Assembly: GCF_008801915.1 (NCBI RefSeq)
Contig: NZ_VZOV01000025.1
Span: forward strand, 1 to 64,000
Direction of reading: 5' to 3'
Length of the DNA stretch: 64,000 nt
DNA from: Cupriavidus gilardii
GTDB taxonomy: Bacteria; Pseudomonadota; Gammaproteobacteria; Burkholderiales; Burkholderiaceae
The notes beneath the pieces were generated by a model. It did no database searches, was not told the DNA's origin, and saw only the letters and a program-made list of their open reading frames with translations. This document shows positions 49,194 to 60,635 of this stretch, one piece after another; position 1 is the first letter of the stretch; every line of letters begins with the position of its first letter. Made by a program: the position numbers and the translations under genes.

Positions 49194-49538
49194 CGTGGCA
49201 GTCTCCCTGGATCTGGCGCATTGGCAGGCCGCTCTGCATGCCGCATGCCCGTCGCCGATTGTGTTGGATAGCGTGACCCGATTGTAGGGGATTCCATCGG
49301 CGCGGCCGGCCAGCCATGAGCACCATGTCAGCATTGCCCTCGTTTGAATTTTCGAAGGTCGAATGCCTGCGGCCATCCCGATGCGCGAGTCACTGCGTTG
49401 GAAAGGCTCTTGCCGCGATCCGTTGATAAAGACCCATTGCACGCCCGGTGTGGCTTGACGTGCCGATGCCTTGCGCGCAGTGGCATCAATCCTGCAAGCC
49501 CCTACCCCATGCGTCCGTCCCGGCACAGGAGGTAAGGC

Positions 49539-50705
49539 ATGAAGGCATGGCTCGATCTGAACGTCTTCCTGGGCATCCCGGCCCTGAACTGGCTGCATGC
49601 CGGCATCGCAGCCGTCGTCAGCTATCTGGTGCTGATCACGCTGCTGCGTTTCACCTGCGCCCGCCTGGACCGGCTTGCGGCCCGGACAAGGCCGGTGATC
49701 ATCGACCGCATGGCGGACATGCTGCGGCATACGTCGCGCTTCGTGCTGCTGCTGGCCGCGCTGCTGATCGCCGTCGACTTCCTCGACCTGCCGCCGAAAT
49801 GGGCCAGCCGCATCGGCCATCTGTGGTTCCTGCTGATCGGACTGCAGATCGCCATCTGGATCAATCATGCCGTGACGCTATGGACGTATGACCGGCTGAC
49901 CGGCACCGGGCCCACCGCGCACAATCCGGTGTTCACCACGGTGATGGCGTGGGGCATGCGCGTGATGCTGTGGTCGGTGCTGCTGCTCGCGGTGCTGGCG
50001 AACATGGGCGTCAATATCACGGCCTTCGTCGCCAGCCTCGGCGTCGGCGGCGTGGCGGTGGCGCTGGCCGTGCAGAACATCCTCAGCGACCTGTTCGCGT
50101 CGCTGGCCATCGGTCTGGACAAGCCCTTCGAGAACGGCGATTTCATCGTGTTCGGCGACATCGCCGGCAGCGTCGAGCGCATCGGCCTGAAGACCACGCG
50201 GCTGCGCGCGCTCAGCGGCGAACAGATCGTCTGCAGCAATACCGAGCTGCTGAAGACGACGATCCACAACTACAAGCGCATGGCGGAACGCCGGATCCAG
50301 TTCAATTTCCGCGTGACATACCAGACGCCGCCGGAGACGCTGCGGCGCATCCCCGAGATCGTCAAGTCGGCCGTCGTCGCGGCAGGCAGAACCCGCTTCG
50401 ATCGCGCGCATTTCAAGGGCTTCGGCGAAAGCGCGCTGGAGTTCGAGGTGGTCTACTTCGTCACCGATCCGGACTACAACCTGTACATGGATATCCAGCA
50501 GTCGATCAATCTGGCGATGGTGACGGAGCTGGAAAAGCTCGGCGTGGAGTTTGGCGTGCCCGTGCGGACGGTGCAGCTGGCGGCAACGAATGCGGATGCA
50601 GATGCCGATGCAGAACCAGCCTCGCGCGATGCGAACGCGCCCGCGCGCGCCTGGCCCCCACAACCGCGCCAACGCGGCCAGGCTTCGTTGACGCAGGCAC
50701 GGTAG
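49539..50705 (+). CDS. MscS-type mechanosensitive channel
   Basis: 388 residues. Three N-terminal membrane helices (about 20-40, 68-88, 100-118, pore helix 145-180) with V-A-L-A-V-Q-N-I-L-S-D-L-F-A-S and the pore-lining glycine/alanine pattern, then the cytoplasmic beta domain (G-D-F-I-V-F-G-D-I-A-G-S-V-E-R-I-G-L-K-T) and a C-terminal Ala/Asp-rich tail. It releases solutes at hypo-osmotic shock. A strong AGGAGG site precedes ATG 49539. Confidence 0.92.
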   Translation: MKAWLDLNVFLGIPALNWLHAGIAAVVSYLVLITLLRFTCARLDRLAARTRPVIIDRMADMLRHTSRFVLLLAALLIAVDFLDLPPKWASRIGHLWFLLIGLQIAIWINHAVTLWTYDRLTGTGPTAHNPVFTTVMAWGMRVMLWSVLLLAVLANMGVNITAFVASLGVGGVAVALAVQNILSDLFASLAIGLDKPFENGDFIVFGDIAGSVERIGLKTTRLRALSGEQIVCSNTELLKTTIHNYKRMAERRIQFNFRVTYQTPPETLRRIPEIVKSAVVAAGRTRFDRAHFKGFGESALEFEVVYFVTDPDYNLYMDIQQSINLAMVTELEKLGVEFGVPVRTVQLAATNADADADAEPASRDANAPARAWPPQPRQRGQASLTQAR

Positions 50706-50770
50706 ACGTCAGCAGCATCGCGATTGCAGCGGTCGGCATCGCCGCGCTGCCAACGACATCGAGGGCCACA

Positions 50771-50811
50771 AAAAAACAAAACCCCGGAAGACCGCGATCT
50801 TCCGGGGTTCC
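50771..50811 (-). terminator. Terminator after tRNA-Ser, shared with mscS
   Basis: CCCCGGAAGA (50782-50791) pairs with TCTTCCGGGG (50798-50807) and on the minus strand is followed by TTTTGTTTTTTT. It ends the tRNA-Ser transcript and lies between convergent mscS and tRNA-Ser. Confidence 0.88.
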
Positions 50812-50831
50812 GCCGCCATGTACCGATGTAC

Positions 50832-50925
50832 TGGCGGAGACGGAGGGATTCGAACCCTCGATCCAGGTTTTGGCCCGGATGCTCCCTTAGCAGGGGAGTG
50901 CCTTCGACCTCTCGGCCACGTCTCC
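50832..50925 (-). tRNA. tRNA-Ser(GCT)
   Basis: 94 nt including CCA, with a long variable arm. Acceptor GGAGACG pairs with CGTCTCC; the anticodon loop CTGCTAA between CTCCC and GGGAG gives GCT. Reads AGC/AGU codons. Confidence 0.95.
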
Positions 50926-51059
50926 CAAACTTGCGTTGTGCGAGGGAGGCCGCACAACGAAGCGCGTATTCTAGCGAGGGTGCGGCAATTGGTCAACGAC
51001 GAATCGATGACACCTCACTTGCTCTCTCTCGCCAGGGCCGGGGCGCGAACGCGCCGAAA

Positions 51060-52310
51060 TCAGGCCTGTTCCAGTTCGAACGCCTTGTGCAGCGCGCGGA
51101 CCGCCAGTTCCATGTACTTCTCGTCGATCAGCACCGAGATCTTGATTTCCGAGGTCGAAATCATCTGGATATTGATGCCCTCTTCCGACAGCGTGCGGAA
51201 CATCTTGCTGGCGATGCCGACATGCGAGCGCATGCCCACGCCGACCACCGACACCTTCGACACCTTGGGATCGCCCGACACGCTGCCCGCGCCGATATGC
51301 GCCTTGACGCCGTCGTTGAGGATGCCCAGCGCGCGCTGATAGTCGGCGCGCGGCACGGTGAAGGTGAAGTCGGTCTTGCCCTCGACGGACTGGTTCTGGA
51401 TGATCATGTCGACGTCGATATTGGCGTCGGCGATCGGACCGAGGATCTGGTAGGCGATGCCGGGCTTGTCGGGCACGCCGAGAACGGTGATCTTGGCTTC
51501 GTCACGGGCAAAGGCGATGCCGGAGATGACGGCTGCTTCCATGTCAGGGTCTTCCTCAAAAGTAATCAGCGTGCCCGAATGCATTTCCTGCTCGAGCGGC
51601 ATCAGGGGATCGGTCAGCGACGACAGCACGCGCGTCTTGACGCGGTATTTGCCGGCGAATTCCACCGAGCGGATCTGCAGCACCTTGGAACCGAGGCTGG
51701 CCATTTCCAGCATTTCCTCGAAGGTGATGCGGTCCAGCCGGCGCGCGTCTTCGACCACGCGCGGGTCGGTGGTGTAGACCCCGTCCACGTCCGTATAGAT
51801 CAGGCACTCGTCGGCCTCGATCGCGGCGGCGATGGCGACGGCCGAGGTATCGGAGCCGCCGCGGCCCAGCGTGGTGATATTGCCCAATGCGTCGATGCCC
51901 TGGAAACCGGTGACGATCACGACGCGGCCCGCGTCGAGATCGCCCAGGATGCGCTCATCGTCGATCGATTCGATGCGTGCCTTGGTGTATGCCGAGTCGG
52001 TCTTGACCGGGACTTGCCAGCCGGTATAGCTGATCGCGTCGATGCCCTCGCCGTGCAGTGCGATGGCCAGCAGCGCGACGCTGGCCTGTTCGCCGGTCGA
52101 GGCCAGCATGTCGAGTTCGCGCGGATCCGGCTGCGGCGAAATCTCCTTGGCGAGTCCCAGCAGGCGATTGGTCTCGCCCGACATGGCCGAAGGCACCACG
52201 ACTACGCGGTGACCGGCGCGGTGCCACTTGGCCACGCGCTTGGCGACATTCTTGATGCGTTCCGTGGAACCCATCGAAGTGCCGCCGTATTTGTGAACGA
52301 TGAGAGCCAT
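51060..52310 (-). CDS. lysC: Aspartokinase
   Basis: 416 residues from ATG 52310. Kinase domain (K-Y-G-G-T-S-M-G-S near the N-terminus; G-R-G-G-S-D-T-S) and two C-terminal ACT domains (about 265-410) that bind lysine and threonine. It phosphorylates aspartate, the first step to lysine, methionine and threonine. Length is that of lysine-sensitive monofunctional LysC with no alternative internal start needed. It lies 181 bp downstream of tilS on the same strand. Confidence 0.95.
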   Translation of the reverse strand: MALIVHKYGGTSMGSTERIKNVAKRVAKWHRAGHRVVVVPSAMSGETNRLLGLAKEISPQPDPRELDMLASTGEQASVALLAIALHGEGIDAISYTGWQVPVKTDSAYTKARIESIDDERILGDLDAGRVVIVTGFQGIDALGNITTLGRGGSDTSAVAIAAAIEADECLIYTDVDGVYTTDPRVVEDARRLDRITFEEMLEMASLGSKVLQIRSVEFAGKYRVKTRVLSSLTDPLMPLEQEMHSGTLITFEEDPDMEAAVISGIAFARDEAKITVLGVPDKPGIAYQILGPIADANIDVDMIIQNQSVEGKTDFTFTVPRADYQRALGILNDGVKAHIGAGSVSGDPKVSKVSVVGVGMRSHVGIASKMFRTLSEEGINIQMISTSEIKISVLIDEKYMELAVRALHKAFELEQA

Positions 52311-52491
52311 CTTCTTGTCGACGCCAGCGATTGTGCAAAACCACTGAAAATACACCAAGCACCGGCGCCCGGCAAGGCGGAATAGCGGCCGTTTGGCCTT
52401 GTCAAGCCTTGCGGCAGCGACGTCCCGTGCGGTAGCCGGCGGGGCGGGCGCGGCCGCGACGCCCACGCCACGCGCCGATCGCTGCGGTCAG

Positions 52492-53994
52492 TCAAGGCAA
52501 CGGTCCGGGTTGCGGAGCCCAGGCGTGCCATTCGACGCGCCAGCGTGGGGCCGGCGCGGCGTCGAGCCAGCGGCGATGCATGCCGAGCCCGGCGGCGAAC
52601 ACGATCTGCTCCCCTGCCCGCAGCAGCGGCAGATACGGACGGCGCCAGGCCGGCACGGCGGCCTCCTGATAGGCCTGCTTCAGCGCGCGGGCCGGGCCGC
52701 CCGGCCGCAGCACGATGCGCTCGCCGCCGCTGCGCGGCCCCAGCGTCAGCGGCTGCCGCAGCACGGCCTCGGGCACGCCGAAGGTGTCGTCGCGCGTAAA
52801 GCGCAGCTCGCCGCGCCAGGCGGGAACCGGCAGGCTGCCCTGCCCGGCCCACTGCAGCGCAACCGCCTCCGTGGGCGGCGCGCCTGGCGGCATGCAGGCC
52901 AGCACACGGGATCGAAAACGCCGCAGCACCAGGCCGTCATGGGGCAGCGCCGGCTCGCCGCCGCGATGCTCGATCAATTGCGCCCGCATCGCCGCCAGCC
53001 GGGCCACCGAGGGCGCCCGCACGCCGAGGTCGCGCAGCCACAACCGCAGCACGGCGTCGCCTTGCGCGGCCGGCAAGGCGCCCAGTCCGTCGAGATCGAG
53101 TTCGGCAAGCGTGGCGGCATCGCGCCCGGGATGCGCCAGCGCCGCCAGTTGCCGCGCGGCCAGCGCATCCAGCGCGTGGGCCGCTTCGGCCAGATGCGCC
53201 GCGGCCTGGGCAACGTTGGCGCGCAGCGCCGGGAAGGCGGCGAGCAAGCCGGGCAACTGCTGGCGCAGCGCGTTGCGGGCGAAGCGAGTGTCGTCGTTGG
53301 ACGGATCGTCGATCCAGCGCAGGCCATGCGCCAAGCAATAAGCCTCGATCTCGCGCCGTTCGATCTCGAGCCAGGGCCGCAGCAGCGCGATGTCGCGATG
53401 CTCGGCGAGGCGCCGCAGCGCCGGCATGCCGGCCAGGCCATGCACGCCGCTGCCGCGGAACAGCCGCATCAGCACGGTCTCGACCTGGTCGTCCAGATGG
53501 TGGCCGAACAGCAGCCAGCTGACGTTGTGCTGCTCGCAGAGCTCGGTCAGCGCCTGGTACCGGGCGCGGCGGGCGGCGGCCTCGAGCCCCTCCCCGTGCG
53601 CGGGGACGACCGTGACCCGGGCGGCGCGGTATTCGACGCCCCAGTCCTGGCACAGCCCGGCGCAGAAGCGGTCCCATTCGTCGGCCTGGGCCTGCAGGCC
53701 GTGGTGGACATGCAGCGCCAGCAGCGGCACAGGTTCGGCCTCGCCAACACGGGTGGCGGCGAGCGCGGCGCGCGTGGCATGCAGCAGCGCCACCGAATCG
53801 CGGCCGCCCGACAGGGCCACCGCCACCGCCTTCGCACCATGCTGGCCGGATTGGCCGGCCCCGTAAACGACAAAGGCCGCACCGGCCTGCAGGGCCTGTG
53901 CGACCTTGTCGGTCAGCGTGGCGGTCGAGTCGCGCAAATCGGGCGCGGCGGGATCAGCCTCAGCCCTGGGCGCCGGTTTCCTTGAACTTGCCAT
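52492..53994 (-). CDS. tilS: tRNA(Ile)-lysidine synthetase
   Basis: 500 residues. N-type ATP-pyrophosphatase motif S-G-G-R-D-S (about 61-66), G-H-H-L-D-D-Q and W-I-D-D-P-S-N, then TilS substrate-binding and C-terminal domains. It converts C34 of tRNA-Ile(CAT) to lysidine so that AUA is read. The ORF begins 35 bp inside the accA coding end, so translation is probably coupled. Confidence 0.94.
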   Translation of the reverse strand: MASSRKPAPRAEADPAAPDLRDSTATLTDKVAQALQAGAAFVVYGAGQSGQHGAKAVAVALSGGRDSVALLHATRAALAATRVGEAEPVPLLALHVHHGLQAQADEWDRFCAGLCQDWGVEYRAARVTVVPAHGEGLEAAARRARYQALTELCEQHNVSWLLFGHHLDDQVETVLMRLFRGSGVHGLAGMPALRRLAEHRDIALLRPWLEIERREIEAYCLAHGLRWIDDPSNDDTRFARNALRQQLPGLLAAFPALRANVAQAAAHLAEAAHALDALAARQLAALAHPGRDAATLAELDLDGLGALPAAQGDAVLRLWLRDLGVRAPSVARLAAMRAQLIEHRGGEPALPHDGLVLRRFRSRVLACMPPGAPPTEAVALQWAGQGSLPVPAWRGELRFTRDDTFGVPEAVLRQPLTLGPRSGGERIVLRPGGPARALKQAYQEAAVPAWRRPYLPLLRAGEQIVFAAGLGMHRRWLDAAPAPRWRVEWHAWAPQPGPLP

Positions 53995-54931
53995 AGGCCA
54001 TCAGCCGCTCGTGGCGGCGCGCCTGCAGTTCCTTGACGCTGATGCCCTGGAACTGGCGCAGCGACTCGGCCAGCGAACGCTTGAGCATCGCGGCCATGGC
54101 CTTCGGATCGCGGTGCGCGCCGCCCAGCGGCTCGTTGACGATCTTGTCGATCAGGCCCAGTGCCTTCAGTCGATGCGCGGTCAGGCCCAGCGCCTCGGCG
54201 GCCTCGGGCGCCTTCTCGGCGGTCTTCCACAGGATCGAGGCGCAGCCTTCCGGCGAAATCACCGCATAGGTGGCGAATTGCAGCATCTGCACCACGTCGC
54301 CGACCGCGATCGCGAGCGCGCCGCCCGAACCGCCTTCACCGATGATGGTGGCGATCAGCGGCACCTTCAGGCCGGCCATCACGTACAGGTTGTGGCCGAT
54401 CGCCTCCGACTGGCCGCGCTCCTCGGCGTCGATGCCCGGGAAGGCACCCGGCGTGTCGACGAAGGTGAAGATCGGCAGGCCGAACTTGTCGGCCAGTTCC
54501 ATCAGCCGCTTGGCCTTGCGATAGCCCTCGGGCTTGGACATGCCGAAATTGCGCAGCGCGCGCTCCTTGGTGTCCCGGCCCTTCTGGTGGCCGATCACCA
54601 TGCACGCCTGGCCGTTGAAGCGGGCCAGCCCGCCCACGATCGACAGATCGTCGGCGAAGGCGCGGTCGCCGTGCAGTTCGTGGAAGTCGGTGAAGATCTC
54701 CCGCACATAGTCCAGCGTGTAGGGGCGCTGGGGATGGCGGGCAATCTGGGCCACCTGCCATGGGGTCAGGTTGGCGTAGATGTCCTTGGTCAGCTGCTGG
54801 CTCTTGCCGGCCAGCCGCGAAATCTCTTCGGAAATGTCGACGGCCGAGTCGTCCTGCACGAAGCGCAGTTCTTCGATTTTTGCCTCGAGTTCGGCGATCG
54901 GCTGTTCGAAATCCAGGAAGGTGGTTTTCAT
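53960..54931 (-). CDS. accA: Acetyl-CoA carboxylase carboxyltransferase subunit alpha
   Basis: 323 residues, normal length. N-terminal coiled region, then crotonase-type core with F-V-D-T-P-G-A-F-P-G, E-G-G-S-G-G-A-L-A-I and the C-terminal L-S-P-E-G-C-A-S-I-L-W. With AccD it carboxylates acetyl-CoA to malonyl-CoA for fatty acid synthesis. Overlaps tilS. Confidence 0.97.
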   Translation of the reverse strand: MKTTFLDFEQPIAELEAKIEELRFVQDDSAVDISEEISRLAGKSQQLTKDIYANLTPWQVAQIARHPQRPYTLDYVREIFTDFHELHGDRAFADDLSIVGGLARFNGQACMVIGHQKGRDTKERALRNFGMSKPEGYRKAKRLMELADKFGLPIFTFVDTPGAFPGIDAEERGQSEAIGHNLYVMAGLKVPLIATIIGEGGSGGALAIAVGDVVQMLQFATYAVISPEGCASILWKTAEKAPEAAEALGLTAHRLKALGLIDKIVNEPLGGAHRDPKAMAAMLKRSLAESLRQFQGISVKELQARRHERLMAYGKFKETGAQG

Positions 54932-55089
54932 TGAATCACACGTACCTGTCTGTGAAGGGGCGCATTCTACCGGAATTTGCCGGCGCGCCGGGCGCTGAAA
55001 TCGCCTCGTATGCGCCGCTTGCGCCGCCTGAAGATGGTGAAAGGAGCACTTTCGCGCCCCGCTATCGGCTGCCGGTTATCGAAGCCAGA

Positions 55090-55991
55090 CTAGTAAGTGA
55101 CAGGCAGCGGATCAAGGCTGCGCCACATGTACCAGGTCGCCACGGTGCGCCATGGTTCCCAGTTCGCTGCCACTTCGCGGGCCTCGCTGCGCGTGACCGG
55201 TTCTCCGCTGAAATAGTTGGCGGAGATCGCGTTGATCAGCCCGATGTCGTCCAGCGGCAGCACGTTGGGCCGCATCAGGTTGAACATCAGGAACATCTCG
55301 GCGGTCCAGCGGCCGATGCCGCGGATCTGCGTCAGTTCGGCGATCACCGCCTCGTCGTCCATCTCGGCCCATTTGTCGACATGGACGCGTCCCGCCTTGA
55401 AGTGATCGGCCAGGTCGACGATGTATTCGGCCTTGCGGCGCGACAGCCCGCAGGCGGCCAGCTTGTCGACGCCGGCCCGCAGCAGCTGCGCCGGGGTCAG
55501 CTTCGGACAGGCGGCCGCCAGCCGGTCCCACACCGATTGCGCGGCCTTGACCGAGATCTGCTGCCCGACGATCGAACGCGCCAGCGTGATGAAGGGGTCG
55601 CCGCGCGAAATCAGATGGGCCGGCCCGTACGTCGGGATCATCTTGCGCAGGATGCGATCGCGCTTCATCAGGTCGGCGCAGGCCTCGTCCCAATAGGCGG
55701 GACGCACGGCGCCCTCGACGGTCTCGACCGGCAGCGGGATCGCCGCGGCCTCGGGCAGCGTCGTCTTGCCGGCGCGCGCCGTCTTCAGCGCCGGCTTGCC
55801 GTCGGCCTTGGTCACCACGCGGCCCTTGGGCGCGGCCACGTCGGCGACGGCGGGCGCCTTGGCGCCCTTGGCCGGCTTTGCGGCCTTGGCCGCGCTGGTC
55901 GCCTTGGCAGCCTTGATGGCCGGCTCTCCGGTGGCCCGCGCCGGCTTGGCGGCCTTGGCGGCCGTGCCGGGCGTCTTGCGCACGGCAGCGT

Positions 55992-56007
<16 letters not shown>
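55090..56007 (-). CDS. AlkA-like DNA-3-methyladenine glycosylase with H1-like N-terminal tail
   Basis: 305 residues. Residues about 110-300 form the HhH-GPD glycosylase fold with the hairpin L-T-Q-I-R-G-I-G-R-W-T-A and the catalytic aspartate in L-P-L-D-D-I-G. It removes alkylated bases. The first about 90 residues are Ala/Lys/Pro-rich with A-K and K-P repeats, resembling histone-H1-like proteins of bacteria, which would increase nonspecific DNA binding. The ATG lies 16 bp inside the 3' end of cysS. Confidence 0.87.
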
Positions 56008-57380
<1,373 letters not shown>

Positions 57381-57607
57381 GAAACGAGGTGTTCGAAGAG
57401 AATGCGTGGCGCCTGCCGCGCGAGCCGGTGCGACTGGCCGATCGCGCATCGGTCGACTTGCCGGACAAAGCGACCCGGCGATTCGTCACGGCCGCGGCGT
57501 CGACTTCGGGTCGCCGGGCGAGGCCATATCTTACCGGAAGCCTTCGCGCGTCGGCGTCGATGCCGCGCTTTGCTAGAATGCCGCGAAGTATAAAGGACCG
57601 CACCTAC

Positions 57608-58402
57608 ATGAGCTTGCCTTCGTCCAACGTCGCGACCGACGCGATGCACCACGTCACGCCCGGCATCATCACTGCGCGCCGCCGCGCCGCCACCACCGTA
57701 CGCCGCGCATGCGCCGTCGCCGTGGCGAGCGCCGCCGCGCTGCTGTGCGCCCTGCCCGCTGCGCCGGCGCTGGCGCAGTCCGTCGGGTTTCCCGGCGGCG
57801 GCGCTCCTGGCGCGAAAGGCTTCCAGCCCTCCGGAGACCCGGGCATGGCGGCCGCCGAAAAGGCCGCGCAGCAGCGCCGCTATGCCGAGGCGATCGAGCG
57901 CTTCGACAAGGTGATCGCCGCCAACCCGCGCAATGTGCAGGCACGATTCGAGCGCGCCTGGGCGCTGTCGCAGGCCGGCCGCGAGGACGAGGCAGTGCAG
58001 GCCTTCCACGAGATCGCACAGGAATATCCCGAACTGCCCGAGCCGCACAACAATCTGGCGCTGATCTATGCGCGCCGGGGCGACCTGAAGCGCGCCGAGG
58101 CCGAACTGCTGGCCGCGCTCGAAGCCAAGCCCGGCTTTGCGATCGGCTATACCAATCTGGGCGACGTCTACCGCAAGCTCGCCGAGCGCTCCTACGCCGA
58201 GGCGCTCAAGCGCAACCCGGGCGACGCACGTGCGCGCACCGGTCTGGCCGCGGTGGGCACCAGGGCGCCGGCCAACAAGTCGGCCAACACGCCCGCCCCC
58301 GCCCAGCCGCGCACGTCCGAGCCGGCGGCCGAGCCCCAGGCACCGATCGCCCCGCCGCCGCTGCCGAGGCCGCCGGGCCCGGATCGCGAAGACCTGGACT
58401 GA
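57608..58402 (+). CDS. Exported TPR protein
   Basis: 264 residues from ATG 57608 (AAAGGA upstream; a TAGAAT -10-like box at 57574-57579). An N-terminal hydrophobic segment at about 30-57 (A-L-L-C-A-L-P-A-A-P-A-L-A-Q) is a signal sequence. Residues about 75-205 hold three or four tetratricopeptide repeats (A-A-Q-Q-R-R-Y-A-E-A-I, R-D-E-D type). The C-terminal 50 residues are Pro/Ala-rich. It lies divergent from cysS, upstream of ppiA. Such TPR proteins usually scaffold protein complexes; the partner is unknown. Confidence 0.85.
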   Translation: MSLPSSNVATDAMHHVTPGIITARRRAATTVRRACAVAVASAAALLCALPAAPALAQSVGFPGGGAPGAKGFQPSGDPGMAAAEKAAQQRRYAEAIERFDKVIAANPRNVQARFERAWALSQAGREDEAVQAFHEIAQEYPELPEPHNNLALIYARRGDLKRAEAELLAALEAKPGFAIGYTNLGDVYRKLAERSYAEALKRNPGDARARTGLAAVGTRAPANKSANTPAPAQPRTSEPAAEPQAPIAPPPLPRPPGPDREDLD

Positions 58403-58555
58403 CCGGTCCACGGCATTGCCCCGCTCGCGTGCCGGCCCATGCAACGCGGAGCGAGCGGGCGCCATCGTCATCGATGCGGGGTGATCGCCGGAATGGCGCA
58501 TCCATCGAACGCAGGTATCCGCCGATCGCCCTGATCCAAACCTTTGGAGATTCCC

Positions 58556-59173
58556 ATGTCCTTGACCCGACGCGGCGCCCTCGGCGCCATGCTGGCCGCG
58601 CTGATGGCCGGCACCCTGAGCTTCGGCGCCGCACAGGCACAGGCGCCGGCTTCCGCCTCCGCTCCGGCGGCCTCGGCCGCCGAGCGCGTGCGCTTTGTCA
58701 CCAGCGCCGGCAACTTCACCATCGAGGTCTATCCCGAAGCTGCGCCCAAGACGGTCGCCAACTTCCTGGAATACGTGAACAGCGGCTTCTACAGCGGCAC
58801 GATCTTCCACCGCGTGATCAACGGCTTCATGGTGCAGGGCGGCGGCTTCGATCGCGACATGAAGCAGAAGCCGACGCGCGCGCCGATCCCGCTCGAGTCG
58901 CAGAATGGCCTGAAGAACAAGGCCGGCACCGTGGCGATGGCCCGCACCGGCGATCCGAACTCGGCCACGGCGCAGTTCTTCATCAATGTGGTAGATAATC
59001 CGAGTCTCGACTATCCGCAGCCGGACGGCAACGGCTATGCCGTGTTCGGCAAGGTGGTCGAAGGCATGGACACCGTCGATCGCATCAAGAAGTCGCCGAC
59101 CACTGCCTACGGCCCCATGCGTAATGTGCCAGCCACGCCGATCGTCATCGAATCGGCCACCATCGTCAAGTAA
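58556..59173 (+). CDS. ppiA: Periplasmic peptidyl-prolyl isomerase, cyclophilin type
   Basis: 205 residues from ATG 58556 (GGAGA upstream). Signal peptide to about residue 28 (A-A-Q-A-Q-A), then the cyclophilin domain with F-H-R-V-I-N-G-F-M-V-Q-G-G-G-F and A-Q-F-F-I-N-V-V-D. It isomerises proline bonds in exported proteins. It is followed 12 bp later by the cytoplasmic cyclophilin. Confidence 0.92.
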   Translation: MSLTRRGALGAMLAALMAGTLSFGAAQAQAPASASAPAASAAERVRFVTSAGNFTIEVYPEAAPKTVANFLEYVNSGFYSGTIFHRVINGFMVQGGGFDRDMKQKPTRAPIPLESQNGLKNKAGTVAMARTGDPNSATAQFFINVVDNPSLDYPQPDGNGYAVFGKVVEGMDTVDRIKKSPTTAYGPMRNVPATPIVIESATIVK

Positions 59174-59185
59174 CAGAGGAAAGCC

Positions 59186-59686
59186 ATGTCCAAGGTCCAG
59201 CTGCAAACGAATCACGGCGCCATCGTCATCGAACTCGACGCCGACAAGGCGCCCAAGACGGTGGAGAACTTCCTGTCCTATGTCCGCAAGGGCCACTACG
59301 ACAACACGATCTTCCACCGCGTCATCAAGAACTTCATGATCCAGGGCGGCGGCTTCGAGCCCGGCATGAAGCAGAAGCCCACCGACGACCCGATCGACAA
59401 CGAGGCCGGCAACGGTCTGAAGAACGATCGCTACACCGTCGCGATGGCGCGCACCAACGCCCCGCACTCGGCCACCGCGCAGTTCTTCATCAACGTGGTC
59501 GACAACGACTTCCTGAACTTCACGTCGCCGACGCCGCAGGGCTTCGGCTATGCGGTATTCGGCAAGGTCGTCGAAGGCACCGACGTGGTCGACAAGATCA
59601 AGGGCGTGCGTACCGGCAGCGCCGGCTTCCATCAGGACGTGCCGCTCGAGGACGTCGTGATCGAGAAGGCGGTGGTGCTCGAGTAA
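59186..59686 (+). CDS. ppiB: Cytoplasmic peptidyl-prolyl isomerase, cyclophilin type
   Basis: 166 residues without signal peptide. Cyclophilin motifs F-H-R-V-I-K-N-F-M-I-Q-G-G-G-F and A-Q-F-F-I-N-V-V-D. AGAGGAAAG precedes ATG 59186. It lies directly behind ppiA and is clearly paralogous to it; the pair probably arose by duplication and separation by a signal peptide. Confidence 0.94.
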   Translation: MSKVQLQTNHGAIVIELDADKAPKTVENFLSYVRKGHYDNTIFHRVIKNFMIQGGGFEPGMKQKPTDDPIDNEAGNGLKNDRYTVAMARTNAPHSATAQFFINVVDNDFLNFTSPTPQGFGYAVFGKVVEGTDVVDKIKGVRTGSAGFHQDVPLEDVVIEKAVVLE

Positions 59687-59802
59687 TCGCGCACTGCGTC
59701 CTTGCGGCACATCGTCCCGCACGGCGCGTGGCTGCCTCTTTGCGGTACAGCCCGCGCCATTGACGGCGGCATGCCCTCGCCCATGGAAATCGCTCCGAAT
59801 CG

Positions 59803-60585
59803 ATGAGCCCTGCCGCCAGCACGCCGGCTGCCTCCGTCCTCGCGGTGGAGGCGCCGGCGTGGTTCATTTCCGACCTGCATCTGACGCCTGGGATGCCGCG
59901 CACGCTGGCGGCATTCGAGCGCGTGCTCGAACGCGCCGGCGAACAGGCGCGCACTCTGTTCATCCTCGGCGACTTCTTCGAATTCTGGATCGGCGACGAG
60001 GAGAGCGAGGCACCGTTTCCGCGCGCCGTCGCCGCGGCGCTGGCGCGCCTGTCAGCGCGCGGCGTGCCCGTCTATCTGATGCACGGCAATCGTGACTTCC
60101 TGCTGGGCCCGCGCTTTGCCCGCGAGGCCGGCGCCACGCTGCTGCCCGACCCGACCGTGATCGACTGCGCCGGCCACCGCGTGGTGCTGACCCACGGCGA
60201 CATGCTGTGCACCGACGACACGCGCTATATGCGCTTCCGGCACTGGACCCGCAAAGCCTGGATCCAGCGGCTGTTCCTGGCGCTGCCGCTGTCGTGGCGG
60301 CTGGGCATCGCGCGCAAGCTGCGCAGCGACAGCGAGGCAGGCCGCCAGCGGCCCGGGCCGCCGCGCGACTACGGCGATGTCGCGCCGGCCGCGGTAGCGG
60401 CGCTGCTGCGCGACAGCGGCACGGCCGCGATGGTCCATGGCCATACGCACCGCCCTGCCCGGCATGACGAGCCGCATGGCCTGCGCTGGGTGCTGACCGA
60501 TTGGGATCTCGATGGCGCGCATCCGCGCGCGGCGGCATTGCAGCTCGATGCCGAAGGCTTTCGCGAGCTGCCGCAGCTCGACTGA
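59803..60585 (+). CDS. lpxH: UDP-2,3-diacylglucosamine diphosphatase
   Basis: 260 residues. Calcineurin-type metallophosphoesterase: I-S-D-L-H-L (metal ligands), G-D-F-F-E-F-W-I-G-D, H-G-N-R-D-F, L-T-H-G-D and V-H-G-H-T-H-R-P. It cleaves UDP-2,3-diacylglucosamine to lipid X in lipid A synthesis. It lies 116 bp after ppiB. The C-terminus is Pro/Ala-rich and longer than in E. coli by about 20 residues. Confidence 0.93.
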   Translation: MSPAASTPAASVLAVEAPAWFISDLHLTPGMPRTLAAFERVLERAGEQARTLFILGDFFEFWIGDEESEAPFPRAVAAALARLSARGVPVYLMHGNRDFLLGPRFAREAGATLLPDPTVIDCAGHRVVLTHGDMLCTDDTRYMRFRHWTRKAWIQRLFLALPLSWRLGIARKLRSDSEAGRQRPGPPRDYGDVAPAAVAALLRDSGTAAMVHGHTHRPARHDEPHGLRWVLTDWDLDGAHPRAAALQLDAEGFRELPQLD

Positions 60586-60592
60586 GCAATCG

Positions 60593-60618
60593 GGGCAAGG
60601 CCGAGGCCCTGCCCCGTT
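60593..60618. terminator. Hairpin between convergent lpxH and cysE
   Basis: CGGGGCA (60593-60599) pairs with TGCCCCG (60612-60618), with inner AGGCC/GGCCT pairing. It lacks a long T-run, so it acts weakly, if at all. Confidence 0.45.
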
Positions 60619-60635
60619 CGCTTCATGCGTTCGCG